Assembly: GCA_041906305.1 (NCBI GenBank)
Contig: JAYRJL010000001.1
Span: 1,116,001 to 1,180,000, forward strand
DNA: 64,000 nucleotides
Reading direction: 5' to 3'
From: SHVZ01 sp041906305
GTDB lineage: Bacteria; Pseudomonadota; Alphaproteobacteria; SHVZ01
How positions within the stretch are numbered: the first letter of the stretch is position 1; the number at the start of each line of letters is the position of its first letter. A program made the translations under genes and the position numbers. Below, in pieces: positions 33,920 through 42,588 of this stretch. Below the pieces are notes generated by a model. That model made no database searches. It saw nothing but the letters and a program-made list of their open reading frames with translations, and was not told where the DNA came from.

Positions 33920-34945
33920 GTGGCCGCCACGCTTTCCTATCCGTTCGAGGGCCGCCCGGAACCGGCGACCGTGAAGGAGGTCGCCCCCGGCATCCTCTGG
34001 ATCCGCATGCCGCTGCCCTTCGCGCTGAACCACATCAATCTGTGGGCGCTGGAGGACGAGGGTGGCTGGACGTTGGTCGACACCGGCATCGCCGACGATA
34101 CCACCCGCGGCCTCTGGGATCGGCTGTTCGAAGGCCCGCTCGCCGGCCGCAAGGTCGTTCGCCTCGTCTGTACGCATTTCCATCCCGACCATGCCGGCCT
34201 CGCCGGCTGGCTGACCGAGCGCTTCGGCGTCGAGCTCTGGATGACCCGCGCCGAGTGGCTGCAGGCCCGCGTGCTGAAGCAGGACGCAGGCCCGGGCATG
34301 ATCGACCAGCAGGTCGCCTTCTACGGGAAGGCCGGCGCGCCGACCGAGTTTATCGACTTCGTGCGGACGGGCGTCGGCGTCTATGCCAAGCGCGTCGGCG
34401 AGATCCCGCGTGCCTTCCGGCGCATCCGCGAGGGCGACGAGATCAGGATCGGCGCGCGCACCTGGCGCGTGGTGATCGGCCTCGGCCACGCGCCGGAGCA
34501 TGCCTGCCTCTATTGCCCGGAAGAGAAGCTGCTGATCGCCGGCGACATGGTGCTGCCGCGCATTTCGCCCAACGTCAGCGTCTGGCCGAACGAACCGGAG
34601 GCCAATCCGCTCGAAGACTTCCTCGTCTCGCTGCGCGGCATCCGAGCGCTGCCGGGCGATACTCTGATCCTGCCCTCGCACAACGAGCCGTTCCGCGGAC
34701 TCCACGAGCGCATCGACGAGCTCGGCGAGCATCACGAGGAACGGCTCGAAAAGCTCTCCTCGCTGCTGGACGGGTCGAAGACGACGATGGAGGTCGCGCG
34801 CGGCCTGTTCACCCGTCCGCTCGACCAGCACCAGACCGGCTTCGCGATCGGCGAGACGCTCTCGCACATCAACCTGCTGCGGGCGCGCGGCGGGGCCGTG
34901 CGCGAGCTCGGTGGTGACGGCGCCTGGCGCTTTCGCCGGGCCTAG
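33920..34945 (+). CDS. Metallo-beta-lactamase-fold hydrolase
   Basis: 341 residues. The metal motif THFHPDHAG is at about residues 88-96, followed by GHAPEHACLYC, AGDMVLPR and LPSHNEPF, giving a complete binuclear zinc site. The C-terminal 60 residues form a winged-helix-like extension (LFTRPLDQHQTGFAIGETLSHI) known from LACTB2-like proteins. The GTG at 33920 lies downstream of GAGGACGAG. Divergent from the acyl-CoA dehydrogenase and convergent, with four-base overlap, with the alpha/beta hydrolase. Probably a thioesterase-like role in acyl-CoA metabolism; inference only. Confidence 0.88.
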   Translation: MAATLSYPFEGRPEPATVKEVAPGILWIRMPLPFALNHINLWALEDEGGWTLVDTGIADDTTRGLWDRLFEGPLAGRKVVRLVCTHFHPDHAGLAGWLTERFGVELWMTRAEWLQARVLKQDAGPGMIDQQVAFYGKAGAPTEFIDFVRTGVGVYAKRVGEIPRAFRRIREGDEIRIGARTWRVVIGLGHAPEHACLYCPEEKLLIAGDMVLPRISPNVSVWPNEPEANPLEDFLVSLRGIRALPGDTLILPSHNEPFRGLHERIDELGEHHEERLEKLSSLLDGSKTTMEVARGLFTRPLDQHQTGFAIGETLSHINLLRARGGAVRELGGDGAWRFRRA

Positions 34946-35751
34946 AGCCGGTCGAGGAACTGCCGAAGCCGGTCGCCGAACATCTTCGGCTGCTCCAGGT
35001 TCGGCAGATGCGCAGTGTCCGGCATCAGGAAGGCCTGGCCCTTGGGGGCGGTCGCGGCGATCTCGGCCGATCGGCGCTGGATGTGCTCGAAATCGAGGTC
35101 GCCCCAGATCACCAGCGTCGGCATCGTGAGCTGGCCGATCCTCGGCATCGCCGGCGGCGACTTCCGCTCCTCCCCGACGTCGTCCTGGGCGAGCGCGATC
35201 GCGTTCATGTCGAGGAACAGCTCGCGCGCCGGGCCATTGACGCGGCCTTCGCGGCTGGTCGGCCCGTCGAGCCAGAACCAGGCCTCGAGCGCGTTGATGC
35301 GATCGATGTCCTCTTCCTCTTCGGCCTGCTCGATCTCCTCGATGCGGGCGGCGATGGAGGGCGGATACGAGGCGGGGCTCGGGGCGCCGCTGACCGCGGG
35401 GGCGACCAGCACGAGCCCGGCGACGCGCTCGGGATAGGTGAGGGCAAAGTCGATCGAGATCCGGCCGCCCTGCGAGCAGCCGACGAGGACGACCGGCTCC
35501 TTGCCGAGCCGGTCGAGGACGGCCTTGAGGTCGTCGACATGCGAATAGGCCTGCGTCGACGCGGAGGTCCTGCCGAAGCCGCGACGGTCATAGGCGACGA
35601 CGCGGTGGGTCGAGGCGAGCGCATCCATCTCGGCCTGCCACATGCGCAGATCGGCAACGCCGGCATGGAGGAAGACCACGGTACGGCCGTTCCCTTTGGC
35701 TTCGACGGCGAGGCTGGCGCCGGGGACGGCGACGGTGAAGGTCTCGGTCAT
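34942..35751 (-). CDS. Alpha/beta hydrolase
   Basis: 269 residues. The nucleophile elbow is GCSQGG (Ser93), the acid is likely the Asp in IWGDLDFEH (about 216-218), and the base is the His in PDTAHLPNLE (about 247). A cap region spans about 120-190 with a Glu/Asp-rich stretch. The oxyanion region HAGVADLRMW is at 29-38. Substrate unknown; the setting among acyl-CoA genes suggests an ester or thioester. TAAAAG lies 8 bases before ATG. Confidence 0.9.
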   Translation of the reverse strand: MTETFTVAVPGASLAVEAKGNGRTVVFLHAGVADLRMWQAEMDALASTHRVVAYDRRGFGRTSASTQAYSHVDDLKAVLDRLGKEPVVLVGCSQGGRISIDFALTYPERVAGLVLVAPAVSGAPSPASYPPSIAARIEEIEQAEEEEDIDRINALEAWFWLDGPTSREGRVNGPARELFLDMNAIALAQDDVGEERKSPPAMPRIGQLTMPTLVIWGDLDFEHIQRRSAEIAATAPKGQAFLMPDTAHLPNLEQPKMFGDRLRQFLDRL

Positions 35752-35785
35752 GGCGCGGCCTTTTACAGGCGGCGTCGCGGCTTTG

Positions 35786-36556
35786 CTAGCGGCCTTGGAA
35801 CCGGGGCGCCCGCTTCTCGAGGAAGGCGGCGCGGCCTTCCGCGTGATCCGCGGTCTGGAACAGGGCGCTCTGCCCGTCGAGCTCCATCTGCAAGACCTCG
35901 TCGAGGGTCGCCGGCATCCGAGCCAGCGCCGACTTGGTCATCGCCAGCGCGACCGGCGGAGAGGCGGCGAAGAGCCTGGCGCGCTCGATGGCGGCCTTGA
36001 GCACCTGCCCCGGCTCGACCAGCCGGTCGACCAGCCCAATCTTCAGCGCGTCGGCAGCCTCGACGATCTCGCCCAGCATCAGGAGCTCTCGCGCCTTGCC
36101 CATGCCGACGCGGAGCGGCAGCGTATAGAGAAGGCCGAGATCGCCCATCAGCGCGACACGGTTGAAGCTGGCGCAGAAGCGGGAGTCGTTCGCCGCAACG
36201 ATATGGTCGCAGGCGAGCGCCAGCGAGACGCCGGCACCGAAGGCATAGCCATCGACCGCGGCGACGACCGGTTTCTTCCCGGTCAGAAGGATCCTCGCGA
36301 CGCGGTGCAGCCGGTTCAGCCGGTCGCGGATCTCGACCAGCGGCGCGCCTGGGTCGAAGGACTTGATGTCGCCGCCCGAGCAGAAGTTGCCGCCGGCCCC
36401 GGTCAGCACGATGGCGCGGGCATCGCCCGCCATCGCCTTGTCCAATACCTCGAACAGCACCTCGCGCATGGCGAGCGACAGCGCGTTCCGGCGCTCTGGC
36501 TCGTTCAGCGTGACGATGGCGATCTCGCCTTCGCGCGAGAGCAGGACTTCGGTCAT
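35786..36556 (-). CDS. Enoyl-CoA hydratase/isomerase family protein
   Basis: 256 residues of the crotonase fold. The first oxyanion loop GNFCSGGDIKSF is at about 55-66, and the second GYAFGAGVSLALACD at about 103-117. The second acidic residue (Asp in ALMGDLGLL) is present; the first catalytic Glu of true hydratases is not evident, so isomerase or other crotonase activity is possible. Its ATG overlaps the stop of the acyl-CoA ligase upstream (ATGA), giving a tightly coupled pair. Confidence 0.9.
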   Translation of the reverse strand: MTEVLLSREGEIAIVTLNEPERRNALSLAMREVLFEVLDKAMAGDARAIVLTGAGGNFCSGGDIKSFDPGAPLVEIRDRLNRLHRVARILLTGKKPVVAAVDGYAFGAGVSLALACDHIVAANDSRFCASFNRVALMGDLGLLYTLPLRVGMGKARELLMLGEIVEAADALKIGLVDRLVEPGQVLKAAIERARLFAASPPVALAMTKSALARMPATLDEVLQMELDGQSALFQTADHAEGRAAFLEKRAPRFQGR

Positions 36557-38154
36557 GGCATTGTCCTCCGGAGGCGCATGAGCTCGTCAGCCATCTCGCG
36601 CAGGCGATGGCGCTGGACCTTGGTACCGTTGGGCCCGGTGGTGCTGGGAAAGGCATCGAGGCAGAAGACGCGCGCCGGCACCTTGAACGCGGCAAGCGCG
36701 GCTTTGCAGTGCGCGATCAGAACCGCCTCGTCGAAGCTGCCGCCCGGCTTGAGCGTGACGAAGGCGATCGCCTTGGTGCCGGCGGCGTCGGCGATCGAGA
36801 CGACCTGGGCACCGTCGATCGACGGATCCCGCTGGAGCTGGGCTTCGATCTCGGCCGGACTGACCAGGAAGCCGCCGAGGCGCAGCACGTCGCCCATGCG
36901 GGTCTCGAACTCGAAACCGCCCCAGGGATCCAGGCGGCCGAGATCGCCGGTGCGGAACCAGCCATCCTCGGTGAAGGCTGCGCGTGTCGCGGCCTCGTCC
37001 CCGTCATACCCTGTCATGAGGCTCGGGCCCTTGATCTCGATCTCGCCGGACTCGCCTTGCGGCAGCACGCGGCCGGTCTCCGGATCGCGCACCCGCACGG
37101 AGGCTTCGACGGATGTCGTGACGCCGCCGGCGATGCGGCGGCGATCTGCCGGTGCGTCGTCGGGCTGGCGGGCGAAGAGGGCCTGGACCTCGCTCATCCC
37201 GTAGAGGCCGTGGAGACGTACGCCCTTCGCCTCGCCGCGTTCGACGAGATCGGCGAGCGCCGGATTGAACCGCGCGTAGCCGATGCTCGAGATCGATGGG
37301 AACGGGCATTCGCGCGACGGTGCTGCATCCAGCATCCGCGCCACCATGTCGTCCGTCGCGTTGAAGTGCGTGACGCGATGCCGGGTCGCCGCCGCGGCTG
37401 CCGCCGCGCCGTCGAAAGTCGGCAGCAGCGCCGACGGGCGTGCCTCGGCGATCCCGGCAAGCGCCTGGGCGAGGCCGAAGGTGCCGCAATAGGGAAGGGC
37501 CTGCAGCAGAACGGTGTCGCTGCGGTCGTAGCCGAAGACGCGGGCAACGGTGCGTGCGTGGCCGGTCAGGCTGCCATGGGTATGAACCACGAACTTCGGC
37601 GCCTTGGTCGTGCCCGAGGTGGTGAAGATCGTGACCGGCGACGACGCCGTCGCCTGGTCGAACGTGCCGGGCGGGGCGGCGAAAACCTCGTCGCTGCTGT
37701 ACTGCTCGCGTCCGGCGAGAACACTTTTCGGCGTCTCGCCGACCGTCACCACCCAGCGCAGGGCATCGAGCGCGGCCGGATCGACAGCGGCGAGGATACC
37801 GGCGAAATCGATCGCCTTGAACGCCGGCGCCAGGATCAGCGCCTTGGCGCGCGAGCGGCCGACGATGTCCTGCACCTCGGCGGAGCGGAAGCGCGTGTTG
37901 ACGAGCACCGCGATCGCACCGAGCCGCGCCACGCCGAAATAGAGCGCCGGCCACTCCGGCAGGTTCGGCAGCCAGATCGCAACCCGGTCGCCGGGCCTGA
38001 TGCCCATGGTCGATAGGCCGAGCGCGGCGCGGCGGCTTTTCTCGTCGAGCCAGGAATAGGAATAGATGTCGTCACCCGCGAAGAAGGCGGGTGCGTCGCC
38101 GGCCTTGGCCACGGCCTCGGCGAGAAGTGCCGAGAGGGAGGTCGCGTCGTTCAT
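36553..38154 (-). CDS. AMP-dependent acyl-CoA synthetase/ligase
   Basis: 533 residues of the ANL superfamily. The phosphate loop reads FTTSGTTKAPKFV (about 192-204); the A5 motif is YGMSEVQALF, A7 WFRTGDLGRLD, A8 RMGDVLRLGGFLVSPAEIE, and the C-terminal A10 lysine lies in GTKVQRH. It activates a carboxylic acid to its CoA thioester for the hydratase encoded next. The ATG at 38152-38154 (MNDATS) is chosen; an in-frame ATG 36 bases upstream is possible. The chain length of the acid cannot be told. Confidence 0.9.
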   Translation of the reverse strand: MNDATSLSALLAEAVAKAGDAPAFFAGDDIYSYSWLDEKSRRAALGLSTMGIRPGDRVAIWLPNLPEWPALYFGVARLGAIAVLVNTRFRSAEVQDIVGRSRAKALILAPAFKAIDFAGILAAVDPAALDALRWVVTVGETPKSVLAGREQYSSDEVFAAPPGTFDQATASSPVTIFTTSGTTKAPKFVVHTHGSLTGHARTVARVFGYDRSDTVLLQALPYCGTFGLAQALAGIAEARPSALLPTFDGAAAAAAATRHRVTHFNATDDMVARMLDAAPSRECPFPSISSIGYARFNPALADLVERGEAKGVRLHGLYGMSEVQALFARQPDDAPADRRRIAGGVTTSVEASVRVRDPETGRVLPQGESGEIEIKGPSLMTGYDGDEAATRAAFTEDGWFRTGDLGRLDPWGGFEFETRMGDVLRLGGFLVSPAEIEAQLQRDPSIDGAQVVSIADAAGTKAIAFVTLKPGGSFDEAVLIAHCKAALAAFKVPARVFCLDAFPSTTGPNGTKVQRHRLREMADELMRLRRTMP

Positions 38155-38205
38155 GTGTCCGAGCGATGCGTGGCGCAGGCTGCGTCTCAATGCAAGCCCC
38201 TCGGG

Positions 38206-38234
38206 TTGACACGTTGAATCGCGTCGCGTAAAAG
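38206..38234 (+). promoter_or_regulatory. Sigma-70-type promoter of metZ
   Basis: TTGACA (38206-38211, perfect -35), 17-base spacer, TAAAAG (38229-38234). Transcription would begin near 38241, directly before the SAM-II aptamer. Confidence 0.7.
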
Positions 38235-38242
38235 CGTGTTCA

Positions 38243-38300
38243 TTCCGTGGGGATTTGAGCCGACCGGCTTGCGGCCCACGTTAAAGAAAACCGCTAAAAG
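38243..38300 (+). ncRNA. SAM-II riboswitch aptamer (metA RNA motif)
   Basis: The conserved SAM-II elements occur in order: CGTGGG (38246-38251) with its partner CCCACG (38275-38280) forming P1, GATTTG just inside P1, CTTGC before the second strand, then GTTAAA and CGCTAAAA forming the pseudoknot. The class is known from alphaproteobacteria upstream of metA/metZ/metX and binds S-adenosylmethionine. Here it precedes metZ. High SAM should reduce expression. Confidence 0.93.
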
Positions 38301-38345
38301 GTCGGGACCAAGTGCGCCCCGACCGAGACCGGCCGGGGCTTTTTT
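38300..38345 (+). terminator. SAM-II expression platform: terminator with competing hairpin
   Basis: GCCCCGACCG (38316-38325) and CGGCCGGGGC (38330-38339) form a 10-bp stem with one mismatch, followed by six Ts. GGTCGGG (38300-38306), starting on the last aptamer base, can instead pair with CCCGACC (38318-38324), breaking the terminator. This gives a complete attenuation switch between aptamer and metZ. Confidence 0.82.
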
Positions 38346-38368
38346 GTTGCTCGGAAGGAGCGCAGCAC

Positions 38369-39571
38369 ATGGTCGACACCGCACAAGGCAACGTCGATGC
38401 CTGGCGTCCTCGCACACGTCTCGTCCGCGGCGGCCTGAACCGCTCGCAGCACATGGAGACGGCCGAGGCCATGTACATGACCTCGGGCTATGTCTACGGC
38501 TCGGCCGAGGAGGCCGAAGCGGCTTTCGCCCAGCCACGCAACGACCGCTATGTCTATTCGCGCTTCCGCAATCCGACGGTCGCGGCATTCGAGGAACGCC
38601 TCAGGCTGATCGAGGGTGCCGAGGCCTGCCGCGCGACCGCCACCGGCATGTCGGCGGTCTTTGCCTCGCTGATGTGCCAGGTGCGCTCGGGCGATCGCGT
38701 CGTCGCGGCCCGCGCGCTGTTCGGCTCCTGCCTGTGGATCTGCACCGACTACATGCCGAAGCTCGGCATCGAGGTGGAGATCGTCGACGGGACCGAGCTC
38801 TCGCAGTGGCGCCGCGCGCTGGAGAAGCCGACCAAGGCCGTGCTGCTGGAGTCGCCGTCCAATCCGATGCTGGAGATCGTCGATCTCCGCGCCGTCGCCG
38901 CGCTCGCGCACGACGCCGGCGCCTGCGTCATCGTCGACAATGTCTTTGCCACGGGCCTACTTCAGCGCCCGCTCGACATGGGCGCCGACGTGGTCGTCTA
39001 TTCGACGACCAAGCACATCGACGGCCAGGGCCGCGCCCTCGGTGGCGCCATCCTCTGCTCGGAAAAGTTCCTCGCCGACACGCTGGGGCCCTTCCTTCGC
39101 CACACCGGGCCGACGATGAGCCCGTTCAACGCCTGGCTGATGATGAAGGGGCTGGAGACCCTCGATCTCCGGCTTACCGCCCACTGTACGAGCGCACGCG
39201 CCGTCGCCAAGGCGCTGTCGCGCCATCCGGCGGTCGAGCGCGCGCTGTACCCGGGCCTGCTCACCCATCCCCAGCACAAGCTGGCGGCGAGCCAGATGAA
39301 GGATTTCGGCTCGGTGGTCACCTTCACCATCCGCGGCGGCAAGGTCGGGGCCTTCAAGGCGCTCAACAGTCTTCGCATCATCGACATCTCGAACAATCTC
39401 GGCGATTCGAAGAGTCTCGTCTGCCACCCGGCGACGACGACGCACCAGCGTCTCTCCGCCGAAGAGAAGCGCCAGCTCGGGATCGAGGACGGTGTCGTGC
39501 GGCTTTCCGTGGGCCTCGAGGACCCGGACGACCTGATCGACGACCTGACGCGCGCGCTCGACAAGGTCTAG
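38369..39571 (+). CDS. metZ: O-succinylhomoserine sulfhydrylase
   Basis: 400 residues of the Cys/Met metabolism PLP family. The PLP lysine is Lys215 in YSTTKHIDGQG; other PLP contacts are in YVYSRFRNPT, ATGMSAV, ESPSNPMLE and IVDNVFAT. The C-terminal LSVGLEDPDDLIDDL is typical. It makes homocysteine directly from O-succinylhomoserine and sulfide. The assignment to MetZ over cystathionine synthase rests on the SAM-II riboswitch and the close match to alphaproteobacterial MetZ. AAGGAG lies 8 bases before the ATG. Confidence 0.94.
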   Translation: MVDTAQGNVDAWRPRTRLVRGGLNRSQHMETAEAMYMTSGYVYGSAEEAEAAFAQPRNDRYVYSRFRNPTVAAFEERLRLIEGAEACRATATGMSAVFASLMCQVRSGDRVVAARALFGSCLWICTDYMPKLGIEVEIVDGTELSQWRRALEKPTKAVLLESPSNPMLEIVDLRAVAALAHDAGACVIVDNVFATGLLQRPLDMGADVVVYSTTKHIDGQGRALGGAILCSEKFLADTLGPFLRHTGPTMSPFNAWLMMKGLETLDLRLTAHCTSARAVAKALSRHPAVERALYPGLLTHPQHKLAASQMKDFGSVVTFTIRGGKVGAFKALNSLRIIDISNNLGDSKSLVCHPATTTHQRLSAEEKRQLGIEDGVVRLSVGLEDPDDLIDDLTRALDKV

Positions 39572-39575
39572 GCTC

Positions 39576-39581
39576 TATACT
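39576..39581 (+). promoter_or_regulatory. Putative -10 element, leaderless start of glycosyltransferase copy 1
   Basis: TATACT ends exactly 8 bases before the ATG at 39590; the sequence between is pyrimidine-rich and has no ribosome site. A matching -35 is not evident. The same arrangement occurs before copy 2. Confidence 0.4.
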
Positions 39582-39589
39582 CCCGTCTC

Positions 39590-41041
39590 ATGGCGGGAGG
39601 GTCGGAGGCATCGGAGGTCGAGGCGGCGGTCGGCCGGCTCCGCGCGCTTGCGCTCGCGGGCGACCTCGGGGCGCTCCTTGCCGAGGTCGAGGCGAGGATC
39701 GCGGTCGATCCCGCGCGCATCCTGCGCGAGACCTTCTATCTGCTCTACGAGCTGGCGCCCGTGCACGCGACGCGGAAGGCGGTGGCGCGGCTGATGCCGC
39801 TGATCCCGCGCACCGAGGACTTCCAGAACGATCTCGGATTCCTCCTGCTGCTTTCGGGCGATCTCGAAGGCGCGAACGCCGCCTATGGGCTCGGCGCACG
39901 GCTCCGCGAAGAGAGGGTCGCAAGGCATCCACTGGCCTCGACCGGGCTCCGCATCCTGCATCCCTCCTGGTTCGTCGGATCCTTCGGCGAGATGGCGGCC
40001 CGCCTCGGGGCGTTCGCGAAGTTCAAGGCGCTCGGCATGCTGCCGCCCTGGCAGGTGGTGCTGCCGGCGCCACGCGAGAGCATCGTCAACGAGCCGTTGC
40101 TCGACCTGTTCGCGCCCTACCTCACCATCGTCAAGGAAGGCGACCTGCTTGCGAAGATGCAGGCGATGGCGCCCGATCTCGCGCTCGATCTCACCTGCGT
40201 GCCGCTGGCGGACGGGCGCAGCTTCTTCGTCCAGCAGGGCTGGCGCATCGCCGAGAAGGCGTGGGGCAAGGCCGGGCGCGGCCCGGTCGTGTCGATGCCG
40301 CGCGAGAGGATCTCGTCGGGACGGGAACGGCTCGCCGCGATCGGGCTTCCGGCCGATGCCTGGTTCGTCGCCCTGCATGTCCGCGACCCGGCATTCCACG
40401 GGGAGTCGCAGGGCCGCAATCGCCTCGACCTGGCGTCTCGCGATGCCGACATCGCCACCTACTTCCAGGCGATCGAGCGGGTCGTCGCGAGAGGCGGATA
40501 TGTCGTCCGCCTGGGATCGCCCAAGGCCCCAGCCTTGCCGGCACTGCCCGGGGTCGTGGACTACGCGCATTCGGAGGTGCGATCGGCGGAGCTCGACATC
40601 GTCGCGATCGCCGCGGCGCGGGCGATCATCACCACGATGTCGGGGCCGCTCAGCGTCTCCACCGCGCTCGGCACGCCCGGCGTCCACACCAACGGCATCG
40701 CCAGCGCGCTCGGGGCAGGCTCGCGCGACATCTGGGTGCCGAAGCTCCTTCGGCGACGGAGCAGCGGCCGCTTCCTGTCATTGGCCCAGATGATCGATGC
40801 ACCTTTCCGCGGCGAGATTCGCGGCAGCGCCTACGAAGACTACGGCATCGACGTGGTGCCGAATGCGCCTGAGGAAATCGCCGACGCGATCGACGAGCTG
40901 CTGGATCGGCTCGAGGGCAGGCCGCTCTACGACGATCCGGAGGTCGAAGCGGTCTTCGCGCGTACCGGCAACGTCTTCACCGCGCCGATCTCCGCCAGCT
41001 TCCTTGCCCGGCACCGTTCGTCGCTGCTTCCCGGGCGCTAG
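39590..41041 (+). CDS. TIGR04372-like putative glycosyltransferase, copy 1
   Basis: 483 residues. The second half (about 240-420) reads WFVALHVRDPAFHGES, RDADIATYFQAIERVVARGGYVVRLG and ITTMSGPLSVSTALGTP, the pattern of the TIGR04372 putative glycosyltransferases, which show a GT-B-like Rossmann half. The first half is helical with NDLGFLLLLSGDLEGANAAY, a TPR-like element. No signal peptide or membrane helix, so it is cytoplasmic. Acceptor and donor are unknown; a surface-glycan role is plausible given envelope genes nearby. Copy 2 follows directly. Confidence 0.75.
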   Translation: MAGGSEASEVEAAVGRLRALALAGDLGALLAEVEARIAVDPARILRETFYLLYELAPVHATRKAVARLMPLIPRTEDFQNDLGFLLLLSGDLEGANAAYGLGARLREERVARHPLASTGLRILHPSWFVGSFGEMAARLGAFAKFKALGMLPPWQVVLPAPRESIVNEPLLDLFAPYLTIVKEGDLLAKMQAMAPDLALDLTCVPLADGRSFFVQQGWRIAEKAWGKAGRGPVVSMPRERISSGRERLAAIGLPADAWFVALHVRDPAFHGESQGRNRLDLASRDADIATYFQAIERVVARGGYVVRLGSPKAPALPALPGVVDYAHSEVRSAELDIVAIAAARAIITTMSGPLSVSTALGTPGVHTNGIASALGAGSRDIWVPKLLRRRSSGRFLSLAQMIDAPFRGEIRGSAYEDYGIDVVPNAPEEIADAIDELLDRLEGRPLYDDPEVEAVFARTGNVFTAPISASFLARHRSSLLPGR

Positions 41042-41060
41042 CCTGCATTCCATGAGGCCG

Positions 41061-41066
41061 TATACT
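41061..41066 (+). promoter_or_regulatory. Putative -10 element, leaderless start of glycosyltransferase copy 2
   Basis: TATACT followed by 8 pyrimidine-rich bases and ATG (41075), the same layout as for copy 1, so the duplication included the start region. No ribosome site. Confidence 0.4.
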
Positions 41067-41074
41067 CCGGCCTC

Positions 41075-42526
41075 ATGACGGGCGAGGAACAGCGAACGAG
41101 AGTCGATGTGGCCATCGAGTGGCTGCAGTCGATCGCGCGCCGCGGTGATGTGAAAGGCCTGATTTTCGAGATCGAAGCCAAGGCCCACCTCGATCCGGAA
41201 CGCATCCTCCGCGAGGGCTTCTATCTTCTCTACAACATCGCCTCCGTTCCGGTGACCCGGTCGGCGCTCGCCCGATTCGCGCCGCTGATCCCGCAGACCG
41301 AGGCGGTCCAGAACGATCTGGCTTTCCTTCTGCACGGATCGGGCGATCCCGAGGGCGCGAGCGCGGCCTTCGGACTGGCGGCCCGACAGCTCGAGGAGCG
41401 TGTCGCCAAGCATCCGCTGGCCTCGACCGGCCTTCGCATCCTTCATCCCGCCTGGTTCCTCGGGTCGTTCGGCGAGATGGCGAACCGGCTGTCCTCGCTG
41501 GTGAAGTTCAAGATGCTCGGACTGCTGCCGCCCTGGCAGCTGGTGCTGCCGGCGCCGCCCGACGCCGTCGTCAACGAGGCTCTGCTCGACCTGTTCGCGC
41601 CCTACCTGAACATCGTCAGGGGCGGCGACATGCTGCCGAAGTTCCAGCTGCTGGCGCCCGACCTTGCGCTGGACACCACCACGCTGCCGCTGAAGGACGG
41701 TCGCTTTCTCTACGTTCAGGAGGCGTGGCGGGCGGCGGAGAAGGCCTGGGGCGAGGCCGGGCGCGGCCCGATCCTCTCCATGGCGCCGGAACGTCTTTCG
41801 GCGGGTCGGGCGAGGCTGGCGCGCATCGGCTTGCCGGCGGACGCGTGGTTCGTCGCGATGCATGTCCGCGATCCGGCCTTCCACGGCGAGTCCGAGGGCC
41901 GTCGCCGTCTCGATCTGGCCGCCCGCGACGCCGACGTCTCGACATACCTTCAGGCGGTCGAAAGGGTGGTGGCGCGGGGTGGCTATGTCGTCCGTCTCGG
42001 CGGACCGATGGCGCCGGCACTTCCGCCGATGCAAGGGCTCGTCGACTACGCGCATTCGGACGTGCGTTCGCCGGAGGTCGATCTCGTCGCGATCGCCACG
42101 GCGCGCGCGATGATCGCCACCCTTTCGGGCCCGGTCAGCGTCGCCAGCGCCTTCGGCACGCCGACCATTCACACCAACGGCTTTGCCAGCACGCTGCATA
42201 CGACGCTGCGCGACATCTGGCTGCCCAAGCTCTATCGCGAGCGCGCCGGCGGCCGGCTGCTGTCGCTGGCCGAGATGATCGACGCGCCTTTCCGCGGCGA
42301 GATCCGTGGCAGCGGCTTCGACGATTACGGCATCGACCTGGTGCCTAATACGGCGGAGGACATCGCGGACGCGACGGACGAGATGCTCGACCGGATCGAG
42401 GGCAGAGTTCCTGCCGACGACCCCGCCATCGAGGCCGTCTTCGCGCGCACCAACAACGTGTTCGTCGCGCCGATCGCCGCCAGCTTCCTCGCCCGCCACC
42501 GGACCACCCTGCTGCCCGGAAGCTAG
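41075..42526 (+). CDS. TIGR04372-like putative glycosyltransferase, copy 2
   Basis: 483 residues, identical in length to copy 1 and alignable without gaps through most of its length; roughly two thirds of residues look the same by eye. It shares HPLASTGLRILHP, WFVAMHVRDPAFHGES, RDADVSTYLQAVERVVARGG and AHSDVRSPEVDLVAIATARA. Differences cluster in the N-terminal 60 residues and around 180-230. The unchanged length and motifs suggest both copies are functional, perhaps with different acceptors. Confidence 0.75.
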   Translation: MTGEEQRTRVDVAIEWLQSIARRGDVKGLIFEIEAKAHLDPERILREGFYLLYNIASVPVTRSALARFAPLIPQTEAVQNDLAFLLHGSGDPEGASAAFGLAARQLEERVAKHPLASTGLRILHPAWFLGSFGEMANRLSSLVKFKMLGLLPPWQLVLPAPPDAVVNEALLDLFAPYLNIVRGGDMLPKFQLLAPDLALDTTTLPLKDGRFLYVQEAWRAAEKAWGEAGRGPILSMAPERLSAGRARLARIGLPADAWFVAMHVRDPAFHGESEGRRRLDLAARDADVSTYLQAVERVVARGGYVVRLGGPMAPALPPMQGLVDYAHSDVRSPEVDLVAIATARAMIATLSGPVSVASAFGTPTIHTNGFASTLHTTLRDIWLPKLYRERAGGRLLSLAEMIDAPFRGEIRGSGFDDYGIDLVPNTAEDIADATDEMLDRIEGRVPADDPAIEAVFARTNNVFVAPIAASFLARHRTTLLPGS

Positions 42527-42588
42527 CCTCCCGGTCGCCGGGCCTGCTATGGGAACTCCCGAAAGATCGTGGCGGAAGGAGCTCCCGA

